The translations under genes and the position numbers were made by a program. Below, piece after piece: positions 1-8,020 of a stretch of DNA of 64,000 nucleotides. Below the pieces are notes generated by a model. It searched no databases and was not told the origin of the DNA. It saw only the letters and a list, made by a program, of their open reading frames with translations. Position 1 is the stretch's first letter. The number at the start of each line of letters is the position of its first letter. The stretch is taken from NCBI RefSeq assembly GCF_025725685.1, contig NZ_CP107008.1, forward strand, positions 1,240,001 to 1,304,000. Direction: 5' to 3'. The stretch comes from Halomonas sp. M4R1S46 (GTDB lineage Bacteria; Pseudomonadota; Gammaproteobacteria; Pseudomonadales; Halomonadaceae).

Positions 1-1111
1 CCTGCTGGTGCTGGTCAACCAGATCCTCACCGGCGTCTGGCTGACCATGAGCTTCAACCCCTCCGCGGAAGGTGCCTTCGCCTCGGTCGAGTACATCATG
101 CGCGACGTGGAGTGGGGCTGGCTGATCCGCTACATGCACACCACCGGCGCGTCGGCCTTCTTCGTGGTGGTGTACCTGCACATGTTCCGCGGCCTGCTCT
201 ACGGCTCCTACAAGGCGCCCCGCGAGCTGGTGTGGATCTTCGGCATGGCCATCTACCTGGCGCTGATGGCCGAGGCCTTCATGGGCTACCTGCTGCCCTG
301 GGGCCAGATGTCCTACTGGGGCGCCCAGGTGATCATCTCGCTGTTCTCCGCCATCCCGGCCATCGGCCCGGACCTGGCCCAATGGGTGCGCGGCGACTTC
401 CTGATCTCCGGCATCACCCTGAACCGCTTCTTCGCCCTGCACGTGGTGGCGCTGCCCATCGTGATCCTGGCGCTGGTGGTGCTGCACATCATCGCCCTGC
501 ACGAGGTCGGCTCCAACAACCCCGACGGCATCGACATCAAGAAGAAGAAGGACGAGACCGGCAAGCCGCTGGACGGCATTCCCTTCCATCCCTACTACTC
601 GGTCAAGGATCTGTTCGGCGTCGCCGTCTTCCTGTTCGTGTTCAGCGTGGTGATCTTCTACTTCCCCGAGGGCGGCGGCTACTTCATCGAGAAGCCCAAC
701 TTCGAGCCGGCCAACCCGCTGAAGACGCCGGATCACATCGCGCCGGTGTGGTACTTCACGCCCTTCTACGCCATCCTCCGGGCGATCACCTTCTCGCTGT
801 TCGGCCTCGACGCCAAGTTCCTCGGCGTGGTGTGCATGGGCGCGGCCATCGCGGTGCTCTTCGTGCTGCCCTGGCTCGATCGCAGCCCGGTGCGCTCCAT
901 GCGCTACAAGGGCTGGTTCTCCAGGGTGATGCTGGCCCTGTTCGCCGTGAGCTTCGTCATCCTCGGCGTGCTGGGCGTGCTGCCGGTCACCGAGGGTCGC
1001 ACGCTGCTGTCCCAGGTGTGTACCGTCATCTATTTCGCCTTCTTCCTGCTGATGCCGTTCTATACCCGGCTGGAGAAGACCAAACCCGTTCCGGAAAGGG
1101 TGACTGGCTAA
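1..1111 (+). CDS. petB: Cytochrome b of the bc1 complex (5' partial)
   Basis: Membrane subunit of the ubiquinol:cytochrome c reductase carrying hemes bL and bH. The gene enters from outside the window, with codons in frame from base 2. Two histidine pairs that would ligate the hemes are visible, one spaced 14 residues apart (HTTGASAF..YLHMF) and the other 15 apart (LHVVALP..VVLH). The Qo-site tetrapeptide reads PVWY near 743-754 instead of the textbook PEWY. Several later hydrophobic segments follow. The stop codon overlaps the petC start by one base (TAATG), so the two are probably translated together. Family assignment is certain; only the N-terminus is missing. Confidence 0.97.
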   Translation, partial: LLVLVNQILTGVWLTMSFNPSAEGAFASVEYIMRDVEWGWLIRYMHTTGASAFFVVVYLHMFRGLLYGSYKAPRELVWIFGMAIYLALMAEAFMGYLLPWGQMSYWGAQVIISLFSAIPAIGPDLAQWVRGDFLISGITLNRFFALHVVALPIVILALVVLHIIALHEVGSNNPDGIDIKKKKDETGKPLDGIPFHPYYSVKDLFGVAVFLFVFSVVIFYFPEGGGYFIEKPNFEPANPLKTPDHIAPVWYFTPFYAILRAITFSLFGLDAKFLGVVCMGAAIAVLFVLPWLDRSPVRSMRYKGWFSRVMLALFAVSFVILGVLGVLPVTEGRTLLSQVCTVIYFAFFLLMPFYTRLEKTKPVPERVTG

Positions 1112-1881
1112 TGAAAAAGCAACTGTTCGCACTGCTCTTCGCGCTGGTGCCGATGGCCGGGTTTGCCGCCGGCGGCGGTGGCGTGCACCTGCAGGAGATG
1201 AACCCGGATCTCCATGACAAGGCGTCGCTGCAGAACGGCATGAAGCTCTTCGTCAACTACTGCATGGGCTGTCATTCCCTCGAGCATCAGCGCTTCTCGC
1301 GGGCCGCCGAGGACCTGGGCATGCCCCAGGACCTGGTCGAGGACAACCTGATCTTCGCCGAAGAGCTCGGCTTCAACGACCAGATGCACAACGCCATGCG
1401 CAGCGAGGATGGCGAGAACTGGTTCGGCGCACCGCCGCCCGACCTGACCCTCGAGGCCCGCCTGCGCGGGACCGACTGGGTCTACTCCTACCTGCTCAGC
1501 TTCTACCGGGACCCGTCGCGCCCCACCGGCGTGAACAACCAGGTCTTCCCGCTGGTGGCCATGCCCAACGTGCTGGAGCCGCTGCAGGGCGTGCAGGAGA
1601 AGGTCTGCGCGGCTTCCGATCAGCCGATCGAGGGCGCCGAACTCGACCCGCTGACCGGCAAGTACCAGTCCTGCGAGACCCTGCAGGTCACCCAGCCGGG
1701 GCAGATGGAGCCCGAGGAGTTCGAGGAGGCGGTCTACGACCTGACCAACTTCCTCGCCTATGTCGGTGAACCCTCCAAGTTACAGGCCCAGGCGCTGGGT
1801 CCCAAGGTGCTGATCTTCATCTTCATCTTCGGGGTCATCGCCTACCTGCTCAAGCGCGAGTACTGGCGCGATATCCACTGA
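1111..1881 (+). CDS. petC: Cytochrome c1 of the bc1 complex
   Basis: Heme c subunit of ubiquinol:cytochrome c reductase, anchored in the inner membrane with its heme domain in the periplasm. It starts with a signal peptide (MKKQLFALLFALVPMAGFAA), has the heme-binding motif CMGCH near residues 48-52, and ends in one transmembrane helix (VLIFIFIFGVIAYLL) followed by basic residues, the usual c1 design. Length of 256 residues is normal. It overlaps petB by one base and is followed by a strong hairpin at 1903, so it is the last gene of the pet operon. Confidence 0.96.
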   Translation: MKKQLFALLFALVPMAGFAAGGGGVHLQEMNPDLHDKASLQNGMKLFVNYCMGCHSLEHQRFSRAAEDLGMPQDLVEDNLIFAEELGFNDQMHNAMRSEDGENWFGAPPPDLTLEARLRGTDWVYSYLLSFYRDPSRPTGVNNQVFPLVAMPNVLEPLQGVQEKVCAASDQPIEGAELDPLTGKYQSCETLQVTQPGQMEPEEFEEAVYDLTNFLAYVGEPSKLQAQALGPKVLIFIFIFGVIAYLLKREYWRDIH

Positions 1882-1902
1882 TCCGTCCTCGACGGAGAGT
1901 GC

Positions 1903-1937
1903 GGGGGCGCATGGTGCGAGCCATGCGCCCCCTGTGG
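1903..1937 (+). terminator. Hairpin after petC, probable pet operon terminator
   Basis: A perfect 12-bp stem (1903-1914 with 1921-1932) closes a 6-base loop 21 bases after the petC stop. It is followed by TGTGGTCTGTG, which is only weakly T-rich, so it may be an attenuator or an mRNA 3' end rather than a classical intrinsic terminator. Confidence 0.6.
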
Positions 1938-2027
1938 TCTGTGCCCGGTCACGGGCAAGGTCGCGGCGCCCCCGGGAGGGGGGTGTCGTGTTATCATCTC
2001 GGCACGAATTGATGCGAGGATTGTTTC

Positions 2028-2654
2028 ATGGGTGTAGTGGCCAAGCGGTCGTCGATGATCTTCTACTCCGGGGGCGATGATCATTACAGTCATCGGGTGC
2101 GTATCGTGCTCGCCGAGAAGGGCGTGGCCGTAGACATCGTCGAGGTCACCGAGGAGAGCCACCCCGAGGAGCTCGCCGATCTCAACCCCTACAACAGCGT
2201 GCCCACGCTGCTGGATCGCGACCTGGTGCTCTACGAGTCCAAGGTGATGATGGAATACCTGGACGAGCGGTTCCCGCATCCCCCGCTGTTGCCGGTGTAT
2301 CCCGTGGCCCGTGCCCAGAGCCGGCTGTGGATGCATCGCATCGAGCGCGAGTGGTGCCCGCTGGTCGAGCAGATCCAGCAGGGGCCCAAGAAGGAAGCCG
2401 ACAAGGCGCGCAAGGAGCTCCGCGAGAGCCTGATCGGCATCTCGCCGATCTTCGAGGACATGCCGTTCTTCATGAGCGAGGAGTTCACCCTGGTCGACTG
2501 CTGCCTGGCGCCGATCCTCTGGCGCATGCCGGTGCTGGGCATCGAGTTGCCGGAAAAGCAGGTCAAGCCGCTGATGGGCTACATGGAGCGGGTCTTCGAT
2601 CGCGAGGGCTTCAAGGCCGCGCTGAGCGAGGGCGAGCGCGAGATGCGCCCCTGA
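2028..2654 (+). CDS. sspA: Stringent starvation protein A
   Basis: RNA-polymerase-associated protein of the glutathione S-transferase fold that helps cells survive starvation and acid stress. The N-terminal thioredoxin-like part (IFYSGGDDHYSHRVRIVLAEKG, then NSVPTLLDRDLVLYES) and an all-helical C-terminal half are recognisable. The length of 208 residues fits the family. As in known SspA proteins, the position of the GST catalytic residue is not conserved. The gene sits between the pet operon and sspB, its usual place in gammaproteobacteria. The leader 1882-2027 holds the pet hairpin and a TATCAT box (1992-1997) without a clear -35 element. Confidence 0.95.
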   Translation: MGVVAKRSSMIFYSGGDDHYSHRVRIVLAEKGVAVDIVEVTEESHPEELADLNPYNSVPTLLDRDLVLYESKVMMEYLDERFPHPPLLPVYPVARAQSRLWMHRIEREWCPLVEQIQQGPKKEADKARKELRESLIGISPIFEDMPFFMSEEFTLVDCCLAPILWRMPVLGIELPEKQVKPLMGYMERVFDREGFKAALSEGEREMRP

Positions 2655-2712
2655 TCATCCCTTAATGCCAAGCCCCGGCGTCGTCGGGGCCCCAACCCAG
2701 GAGGGTCAATCG

Positions 2713-3171
2713 ATGCAGTCGAGCCGTCCCTATATCGCTCGGGCCCTGTACCAGTGGTTGCTGGACAACGAGCTGACGCCCTACATCGTGGTCGACGCCG
2801 AGCAGGAGGGCGTCGAGGTGCCGCGGCAGTTCGTGCAGAACGGCCAGATCGTGCTCAACCTCGGCGTGACCGCGGTACGCGACCTGTCCCTGGAGAACGA
2901 TGCCATCGTCTTCTCCGCCCGTTTCGGCGGGCAGCCGATGCAGGTGATGGTGCCCATGGAGGCGCTGATCGCGATCTATGCCCGCGAGAACGGTGTGGGC
3001 ATGGTCTTCGGTCACGAGCCGGTCATGCCGGCCGCGGCCGAGCCCGACGCGCCCGAGGCGGAAACCGGTCCGGCGCTGTCCGGCGTCGAGGGGGCCGGCG
3101 GTGATGCCGAGGAGGGCGAGCGCAGCGAGGCCGCCAGGAAGGGGCGTCCCTCGCTGCGCGTCGTCAAGTGA
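2713..3171 (+). CDS. sspB: ClpXP adaptor SspB
   Basis: Adaptor that delivers ssrA-tagged and other substrates to the ClpXP protease. The start at 2713 is chosen over the upstream in-frame ATG at 2665 because AGGAGGGT stands 5-12 bases before it and the product then begins MQSSRPYIARALYQWLLDN, as SspB proteins do. Residues 1-110 form the substrate-binding domain. The acidic Ala/Glu-rich linker ends in PSLRVVK, the short conserved C-terminal peptide that binds the ClpX zinc domain. It follows sspA with a 58-base gap, so they are probably cotranscribed. Confidence 0.95.
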   Translation: MQSSRPYIARALYQWLLDNELTPYIVVDAEQEGVEVPRQFVQNGQIVLNLGVTAVRDLSLENDAIVFSARFGGQPMQVMVPMEALIAIYARENGVGMVFGHEPVMPAAAEPDAPEAETGPALSGVEGAGGDAEEGERSEAARKGRPSLRVVK

Positions 3172-3172
3172 C

Positions 3173-3261
3173 CCTCGAGGCCGGGCGCCCGCGGCGTCCG
3201 CCCTCGCCGGGTTGCCGACCTTCTTCTTGAAGGCCTCGAGGCCGGGCGCCCGCGGCGTCCG
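3173..3261. repeat. Two direct copies of a 28-bp GC-rich sequence
   Basis: Bases 3173-3200 recur exactly at 3234-3261, 61 bases later, directly after the sspB stop codon. Each copy starts CCTCGAGGCCGG and contains the 10-base palindrome CGGGCGCCCG. No ORF or mobile-element feature goes with it. Confidence 0.85.
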
Positions 3262-3285
3262 CTGCCTCGCACCTCGTACCAGGAG

Positions 3286-3313
3286 AAACGGCAGGCCATC
3301 CGGCCTGCCGTTT
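3286..3313. terminator. Bidirectional terminator between sspB and dolP
   Basis: A perfect 12-bp stem with a 4-base loop (ATCC), with A residues on one side and TTT on the other, lies between the convergent genes sspB and dolP. It can therefore end transcription from both directions. Confidence 0.9.
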
Positions 3314-3344
3314 GCTTTGCGTCGGCGACCGCGGTCGCCATGGC

Positions 3345-3923
3345 TCAGTCCAGGTAGTCGAAGACCTTGACGATGCGCTGCATGCCGCCGGCGTTGGACA
3401 CCGCCGAGACGATGCGGTCGGCCTCCGCGCGGCTGACGATCCCCATCAGGTAGACGCTGGCGTTCTCCGTCACGATGTGCAGCCGGCTGGCGTCGATGGC
3501 CTCGTTGGCGGCCAGCGTGGTGCGGATCTTGGTGGTGATCCAGGTGTCGCTGAGCCGCTGGCTGGCGGGCAGGTTGGCGGCGACGGTCAGCTCGTTGTGG
3601 ACCCGGCGCACGTTGCGCACCTGGCCCGCCACCTGTTCGGCCATGCTCTTGAGCTCCTGGCTGGGGACCTGGCCGGTCAGCAGCACCACGCCATTGAAGC
3701 TGTCGACGTTGATGCGGGCGTCGCTCAGCCGGGCATCGGTGCGGCCGAGGTTGTGACCGATCTTGGTCTCGATGCTCTGGTCCTCGACCCGGGTGCCCAG
3801 GGTGCGCTCGCCATAGTTCTCCTCAATGGTGCCGGGGGTCGTGGCCGCGGTCATGGAGGTGCAGCCGGATACGGCCAGCATCAGGCCGAGGGACAGGGTA
3901 AACAACAGGGACTTGTAGGACAT
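3345..3923 (-). CDS. dolP: BON-domain outer-membrane lipoprotein DolP
   Basis: Lipoprotein with two BON domains, the YraP/DolP family that supports outer-membrane integrity and concentrates at division sites. The N-terminus is a lipoprotein signal with lipobox LAVSGC, so mature protein would start at a lipidated Cys near residue 21. BON domain 1 covers about residues 45-113 (ETKIGHNL..NVDSFNGVVLLTGQV) and BON 2 about 122-190 (ITTKIRTTL..VYLMGIVSRAEAD). It lies 4 bases after diaA and is the last gene of lpoA-yraN-diaA-dolP, the same order as in E. coli. Confidence 0.93.
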   Translation of the reverse strand: MSYKSLLFTLSLGLMLAVSGCTSMTAATTPGTIEENYGERTLGTRVEDQSIETKIGHNLGRTDARLSDARINVDSFNGVVLLTGQVPSQELKSMAEQVAGQVRNVRRVHNELTVAANLPASQRLSDTWITTKIRTTLAANEAIDASRLHIVTENASVYLMGIVSRAEADRIVSAVSNAGGMQRIVKVFDYLD

Positions 3924-3927
3924 GACA

Positions 3928-4521
3928 TCACTCGCTTGCGCCGAAGAGTTGTTCGTCGATCAGGTCGCACAGGCAGTGGATCACCAGCAGGTGCACCTCC
4001 TGGATGCGGGCGGTGGAGGTCGCCGGCACGCGGATCTCGCAGTCATCCTGGCCCAGTAGCGAGGCCATGTTGCCGCCGTCGCGGCCGGTCAGGGCGACCA
4101 CCGTCATTTCGCGGTCATGGGCGGCCTGGATGGCCTGGATGACGTTGCCGGAATTGCCGCTGGTGGAGATCGCCAGCAGGACGTCACCGGGCTGGCCCAG
4201 GGCGCGCACCTGCTTCGAATAGACCTCGTTGTAGCTGTAGTCGTTGGCGATCGAGGTCAGCGTCGAGGTATCGGTGGTCAGCGCCAGGGCCGGCAGACTG
4301 GGGCGTTCGCGTTCGAAGCGATTGAGCAGCTCGGACGAGAAGTGCTGGCTGTCGCCGGCGCTGCCGCCGTTGCCGCAGGCCAGGATCTTCCCCTCGTTGA
4401 CCAGGCTCTGCACCATCATCTGGCTGGCCACCTCGATGAAGGGCGGCAGCACCTCGCTGGCGTAGGTCTTGGTATCGATGCTGGCGTTGAAGTGTCCGAG
4501 AATGCGGGTCTGGAAATCCAT
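3928..4521 (-). CDS. diaA: DnaA initiator-associating protein DiaA (SIS domain)
   Basis: SIS-domain protein closely resembling E. coli DiaA, which binds DnaA and promotes assembly at the replication origin. The family is also annotated as phosphoheptose isomerase GmhA. The SIS signature is clear (KILACGNGGSAGDSQHF near residue 45 and LLAISTSGNSGNV near 110). The C-terminal stretch ARIQEVHLLVIHCLCDLIDE is like DiaA. The gene order lpoA-yraN-diaA-dolP supports DiaA. GmhA activity cannot be excluded from sequence alone, since the substrate-binding loops are shared. Confidence 0.85.
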   Translation of the reverse strand: MDFQTRILGHFNASIDTKTYASEVLPPFIEVASQMMVQSLVNEGKILACGNGGSAGDSQHFSSELLNRFERERPSLPALALTTDTSTLTSIANDYSYNEVYSKQVRALGQPGDVLLAISTSGNSGNVIQAIQAAHDREMTVVALTGRDGGNMASLLGQDDCEIRVPATSTARIQEVHLLVIHCLCDLIDEQLFGASE

Positions 4522-4545
4522 CTTGGCTTCCTGGTCCTTGGGCGG

Positions 4546-4914
4546 TCAGAACGCTTCGAAGGCGCCCGCCACCCAGTCGAACTCGAGGCGGGGCGGCGTG
4601 CCGGTGACGGCCAGCACATCGAAGCGGCAGGCACATGATAGCCGGTTGCGCTGGAGATAAAAACGCGCCGCCCGGATCAGGCGGCGCTGCTTGGTCGTCG
4701 TGATGGTCTCGAGGGGATGGCCATGGCGGCAGTCGGCGCGGTGGCGGACCTCGACGAAGACCAGGGTCTCGCCGTCGCGCATCACCAGGTCGAGTTCTCC
4801 GCCCTTGGCGTGCTGGTTGCTGGCCTCGAGGGTGAGGCCGCGGGCCATCAGCCAGTCGGCAGCGAGACGCTCGACCTGCGCCCCGCGGGCGCGGGCGTCA
4901 GCGGGGCCGGTCAT
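4546..4914 (-). CDS. yraN: UPF0102 (YraN-type) endonuclease-like protein
   Basis: Small restriction-endonuclease-like fold protein of the YraN family, of unproven cellular role. The PD-(D/E)XK-like core is visible: GGELDLVMRDGETLVFVEVRHR, with the ELD and EVR residues in family positions. I take the ATG at 4914 (MTGPADARARG) rather than 4956, because it gives the normal length of 122 residues and overlaps the end of lpoA by only 17 bases. It lies 24 bases upstream of diaA. Confidence 0.9.
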   Translation of the reverse strand: MTGPADARARGAQVERLAADWLMARGLTLEASNQHAKGGELDLVMRDGETLVFVEVRHRADCRHGHPLETITTTKQRRLIRAARFYLQRNRLSCACRFDVLAVTGTPPRLEFDWVAGAFEAF

Positions 4915-6661
4915 CGTCCAGCAGTCGTGAGCCGAGCACCGGCTGGGGGACGCCATCGACGAAGCGGGCCCAGGGCAGGCTGCGGTGGATGCGGCCGTCG
5001 TCCGCGGCGCTCAGGGTGCCGGTGGCGCCGAACAGCTCGCTGCCCGGGATGGCCTGGAACTGCGGCAGGCGTCGGGCCAGCTCGTAGGCGTCCACGCCCA
5101 TGGCCATCAGCCGGAACATCGTCGGATCCGATTCCTCGCGCAGCTGGCGGTAGCTCGCCAGGAAGGGCAGGGCGTCTTCCCCGCCCGCGGCGGCGTCCGG
5201 GATCTGCCAGGGGATGTCGACGAACATCACGCCATTGAGGTCCTGGTCCAGACGCGGCTGCGGGCGTCCCTCGTAGAGGTGCGAGGTGGCGTACACCGGC
5301 AGGCCCTGCTCATAGGCGTAGTAGTCGATGGTCGGCGGTACCTGGCGGGCGTAGTCGGGCAGGGCGAGCAGGAAGAGCAGGTCGGCCCGGTTCGCGCCCA
5401 GGGCGCGGCGCGTGCTCTCGGTGGCCGGCATGCCGGGGTTGTAGCGCACGGCGTTGGCGATGTCGCCGTCGCGGTCCTGCCAGGCCGTCGCGAAGGCTTC
5501 GCCGACCCGCCGGCCCCAGGCATTGTCCGGCACCAGCAGCGAGGCCGTGCGGTGCCCGTCGAGACGGGCGCGGGCGGCCACCTGGCGGGCCTCGTCCTCG
5601 GCGGAGAGGCCGTACTGGAAGAGCCCCTCGGCGCCATTGCGTTCGGCCTCGCCGTAGTTGAGCGCGAGCGTCGGCATGGGCACCCGGTCGCGGCGCTCGA
5701 GGGCGCTGACGGCATCCTTGTCCAGCGGTCCCACCACCACCTGGGCGCCGCGGTTCCGGGCCTCCCGGTAGAGGGCGTCGAGGTCCCCCCGGGCGGAGTC
5801 GAAGAACGTCAGCCGGGTGCCGCTGGCGCCGCCGTTCACGGCACTCAGGTGGTGGGCGCGCAGGCCCTCCTCGATGGCGTCGGCGACGCCGGCCAGGGGG
5901 CCGGACTCGGGCAGGAAGACCGCGATATGGCTGACGTCGCGCCCGCGCAGCTCACGCAGGGCGAGGATGTCCGCGGGCAGGCGGCGCGCGGCCGGGTGCT
6001 CGGGGTAGCGGCCCCGCCAGTCGTCGAGGCGGGTGAAGAGGCGCTCGATGTCGCCGCTGCTGCTGCGCACCAGGTCGGCCAGCTCCAGCCAGGCGAGGGT
6101 CGCCTCGTCGGCACCTTCGCGCAGCTCGGCGACGTCGCCGGGGGAGAGCCGCGAGAGTTGCTCCCAGATCGGGTCGTTGAGGTCCCGGCGGTCGGTGGCC
6201 GCCTGCAGGCGCATCAGCACCCGCGCCGCGGCCTGGGGCTCGTCGACCTGGCCGAGGGCGCGGCCCTGGCGCTCGCGCAGCAGGTTGGCCGCCTCCCGGG
6301 GCAGCTCGGCCTCGTCGAGGAGCTGGGCGGCCTGGATCACCGCCCAGGGGTCGCCCTCGGTCTCGCCGAGGTCGGAAAGCAGCAGGGCCCAGCGGCGGCG
6401 GGCCTCGGCCGGCAGGCGCGCGTCGTCGAGGTCCTTGGCGACCTCCAGCGCCTGGGGGCGGCGTCCCTGGCGTGCTAGGATGTCCGCCGCCTCGAGCCGG
6501 GACAGGGCGGCCTGCTCGGGGGCCTGCTGCTCGGCCTGCTGAAGCAGCTGGTCCGGATCGCCGGCGGGCGCGCGCTGGGTGATGCCGGGCTGCAGGGTGC
6601 AGCCGGCGACAAGCAGCGCCAGGAGTGCGGCGGCCAGGGGGCCGCGAGACGAGATCTTCAT
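4898..6661 (-). CDS. lpoA: Penicillin-binding-protein activator lipoprotein LpoA
   Basis: Outer-membrane lipoprotein that activates the peptidoglycan synthase PBP1A. The start at 6661 is preceded by AAGGAAGGA and gives a lipoprotein signal with lipobox LLVAGC. The first part (about residues 30-230) is a helical TPR-like domain. The rest is a periplasmic-binding-protein-like domain (HIAVFLPESGPLAGVADAIEEG, then QVVVGPLDKDAVSAL and LFLLALPDYARQV). At 587 residues it is somewhat shorter than the E. coli protein. The divergent partner is rsmI, with only 47 bases between the two starts. Confidence 0.93.
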   Translation of the reverse strand: MKISSRGPLAAALLALLVAGCTLQPGITQRAPAGDPDQLLQQAEQQAPEQAALSRLEAADILARQGRRPQALEVAKDLDDARLPAEARRRWALLLSDLGETEGDPWAVIQAAQLLDEAELPREAANLLRERQGRALGQVDEPQAAARVLMRLQAATDRRDLNDPIWEQLSRLSPGDVAELREGADEATLAWLELADLVRSSSGDIERLFTRLDDWRGRYPEHPAARRLPADILALRELRGRDVSHIAVFLPESGPLAGVADAIEEGLRAHHLSAVNGGASGTRLTFFDSARGDLDALYREARNRGAQVVVGPLDKDAVSALERRDRVPMPTLALNYGEAERNGAEGLFQYGLSAEDEARQVAARARLDGHRTASLLVPDNAWGRRVGEAFATAWQDRDGDIANAVRYNPGMPATESTRRALGANRADLLFLLALPDYARQVPPTIDYYAYEQGLPVYATSHLYEGRPQPRLDQDLNGVMFVDIPWQIPDAAAGGEDALPFLASYRQLREESDPTMFRLMAMGVDAYELARRLPQFQAIPGSELFGATGTLSAADDGRIHRSLPWARFVDGVPQPVLGSRLLDDDRPR

Positions 6662-6708
6662 GAATCCTTCCTTGTCCTCATGTCCGGAATGCATCCCAGG
6701 GAGCCGAA

Positions 6709-7566
6709 ATGTCAGACGCCGATGAAGGGGTATTGTACGTGGTCGCCACGCCGATTGGGAATCTGGATGACCTGAGCCCCCGGGCCGCCCGGGTGCTCGG
6801 CGAGGTTGCCTTGGTGGCTGCCGAGGACACTCGTCATACGGCCCGCCTGCTGCGTCACCTGGGCATCGCGCCGGCCATGCTCTCGCTGCATGAGCACAAT
6901 GAGGCCGCCCGGGTCGACCGGCTCGATGCCCGGCTGGTCGCCGGCGAGGCCGTGGCCCTGGTCAGTGACGCCGGCACCCCGCTGATCAGCGACCCCGGCT
7001 TCGTGCTGGTGCGCGAGCTGAGGGCCCGGGGGCGACGCGTCGTGCCGGTGCCCGGGGCCTGCGCCCTGGTGGCGGCGCTGTCCGCGGCCGGGCTGCCCAC
7101 CGACCGCTTCCTGTTCAGCGGCTTCCTGCCCGCCAGGGGCGGCGCGCGACGGGCGCGCCTCGAGGCCCTGGCCGAGCGCGACGAGACCCTGGTGTTCTAC
7201 GAGTCCCCGCACCGCATCCGCGACACCCTGGCCGATCTGGCCGCCACCCTCGGGGCACGTCGGGTGGTGCTGGCCCGGGAACTGACCAAGACCTTCGAGA
7301 CCTTTCTGGAGGGCAGCGCCCAGGCGCTGCTGGAGCGCCTCGCGGAGGACCCGGACCAGGCCCGCGGCGAGTTCGTGGTCATGGTGGCCGGGGCCGCGCC
7401 GCGCCAGGCCGGCGAGGCCGCGGCCATCGAGGCCGACGCACTGCTCGCGGCCCTGCTGGCCGAGGGCGTCGGGGTCAAGCAGGCCGCCGCGGTGGCGGCC
7501 CGCACCCTGGGCGGCGCCAAGAAGGCCTGGTACGCCAGGGCCCAGGCGCTCAAGGACGGGGATTGA
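6709..7566 (+). CDS. rsmI: 16S rRNA (cytidine-1402-2'-O)-methyltransferase
   Basis: SAM-dependent methyltransferase that 2'-O-methylates C1402 in the decoding centre of 16S rRNA; its partner RsmH is encoded just downstream at 8021. Family motifs are VVATPIGNLDDLSPRA at the N-terminus, AEDTRHTARLL, LVSDAGTPLISDPG, VPVPGACALVAAL and FYESPHR. Length of 285 residues is typical. SD-like GGGAG stands 7-11 bases before the start. Its stop codon lies within the -35 hexamer of the rnpB promoter. Confidence 0.96.
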   Translation: MSDADEGVLYVVATPIGNLDDLSPRAARVLGEVALVAAEDTRHTARLLRHLGIAPAMLSLHEHNEAARVDRLDARLVAGEAVALVSDAGTPLISDPGFVLVRELRARGRRVVPVPGACALVAALSAAGLPTDRFLFSGFLPARGGARRARLEALAERDETLVFYESPHRIRDTLADLAATLGARRVVLARELTKTFETFLEGSAQALLERLAEDPDQARGEFVVMVAGAAPRQAGEAAAIEADALLAALLAEGVGVKQAAAVAARTLGGAKKAWYARAQALKDGD

Positions 7567-7591
7567 GAGGGGGGCGGGGCGCTGGTATGCT
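7563..7591 (+). promoter_or_regulatory. Sigma-70 type promoter of rnpB
   Basis: TTGAGA (7563-7568), a 17-base spacer and TATGCT (7586-7591) end 6 bases before the predicted 5' end of RNase P RNA at 7598. The -35 box contains the rsmI stop codon TGA (7564-7566). Confidence 0.8.
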
Positions 7592-7597
7592 TGCCGC

Positions 7598-7964
<367 letters not shown>

Positions 7965-8020
7965 TCTTCTGCCTGTTTCGCCGTCGCGCACGGTCCCTAC
8001 CAGCCGCCAACGAGAAGTGC

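Noticed and set aside
3928..4521. Naming the SIS protein GmhA (phosphoheptose isomerase)
   Set aside because: Sequence near the C-terminus and the lpoA-yraN-diaA-dolP order favour DiaA; GmhA remains only a minor alternative.
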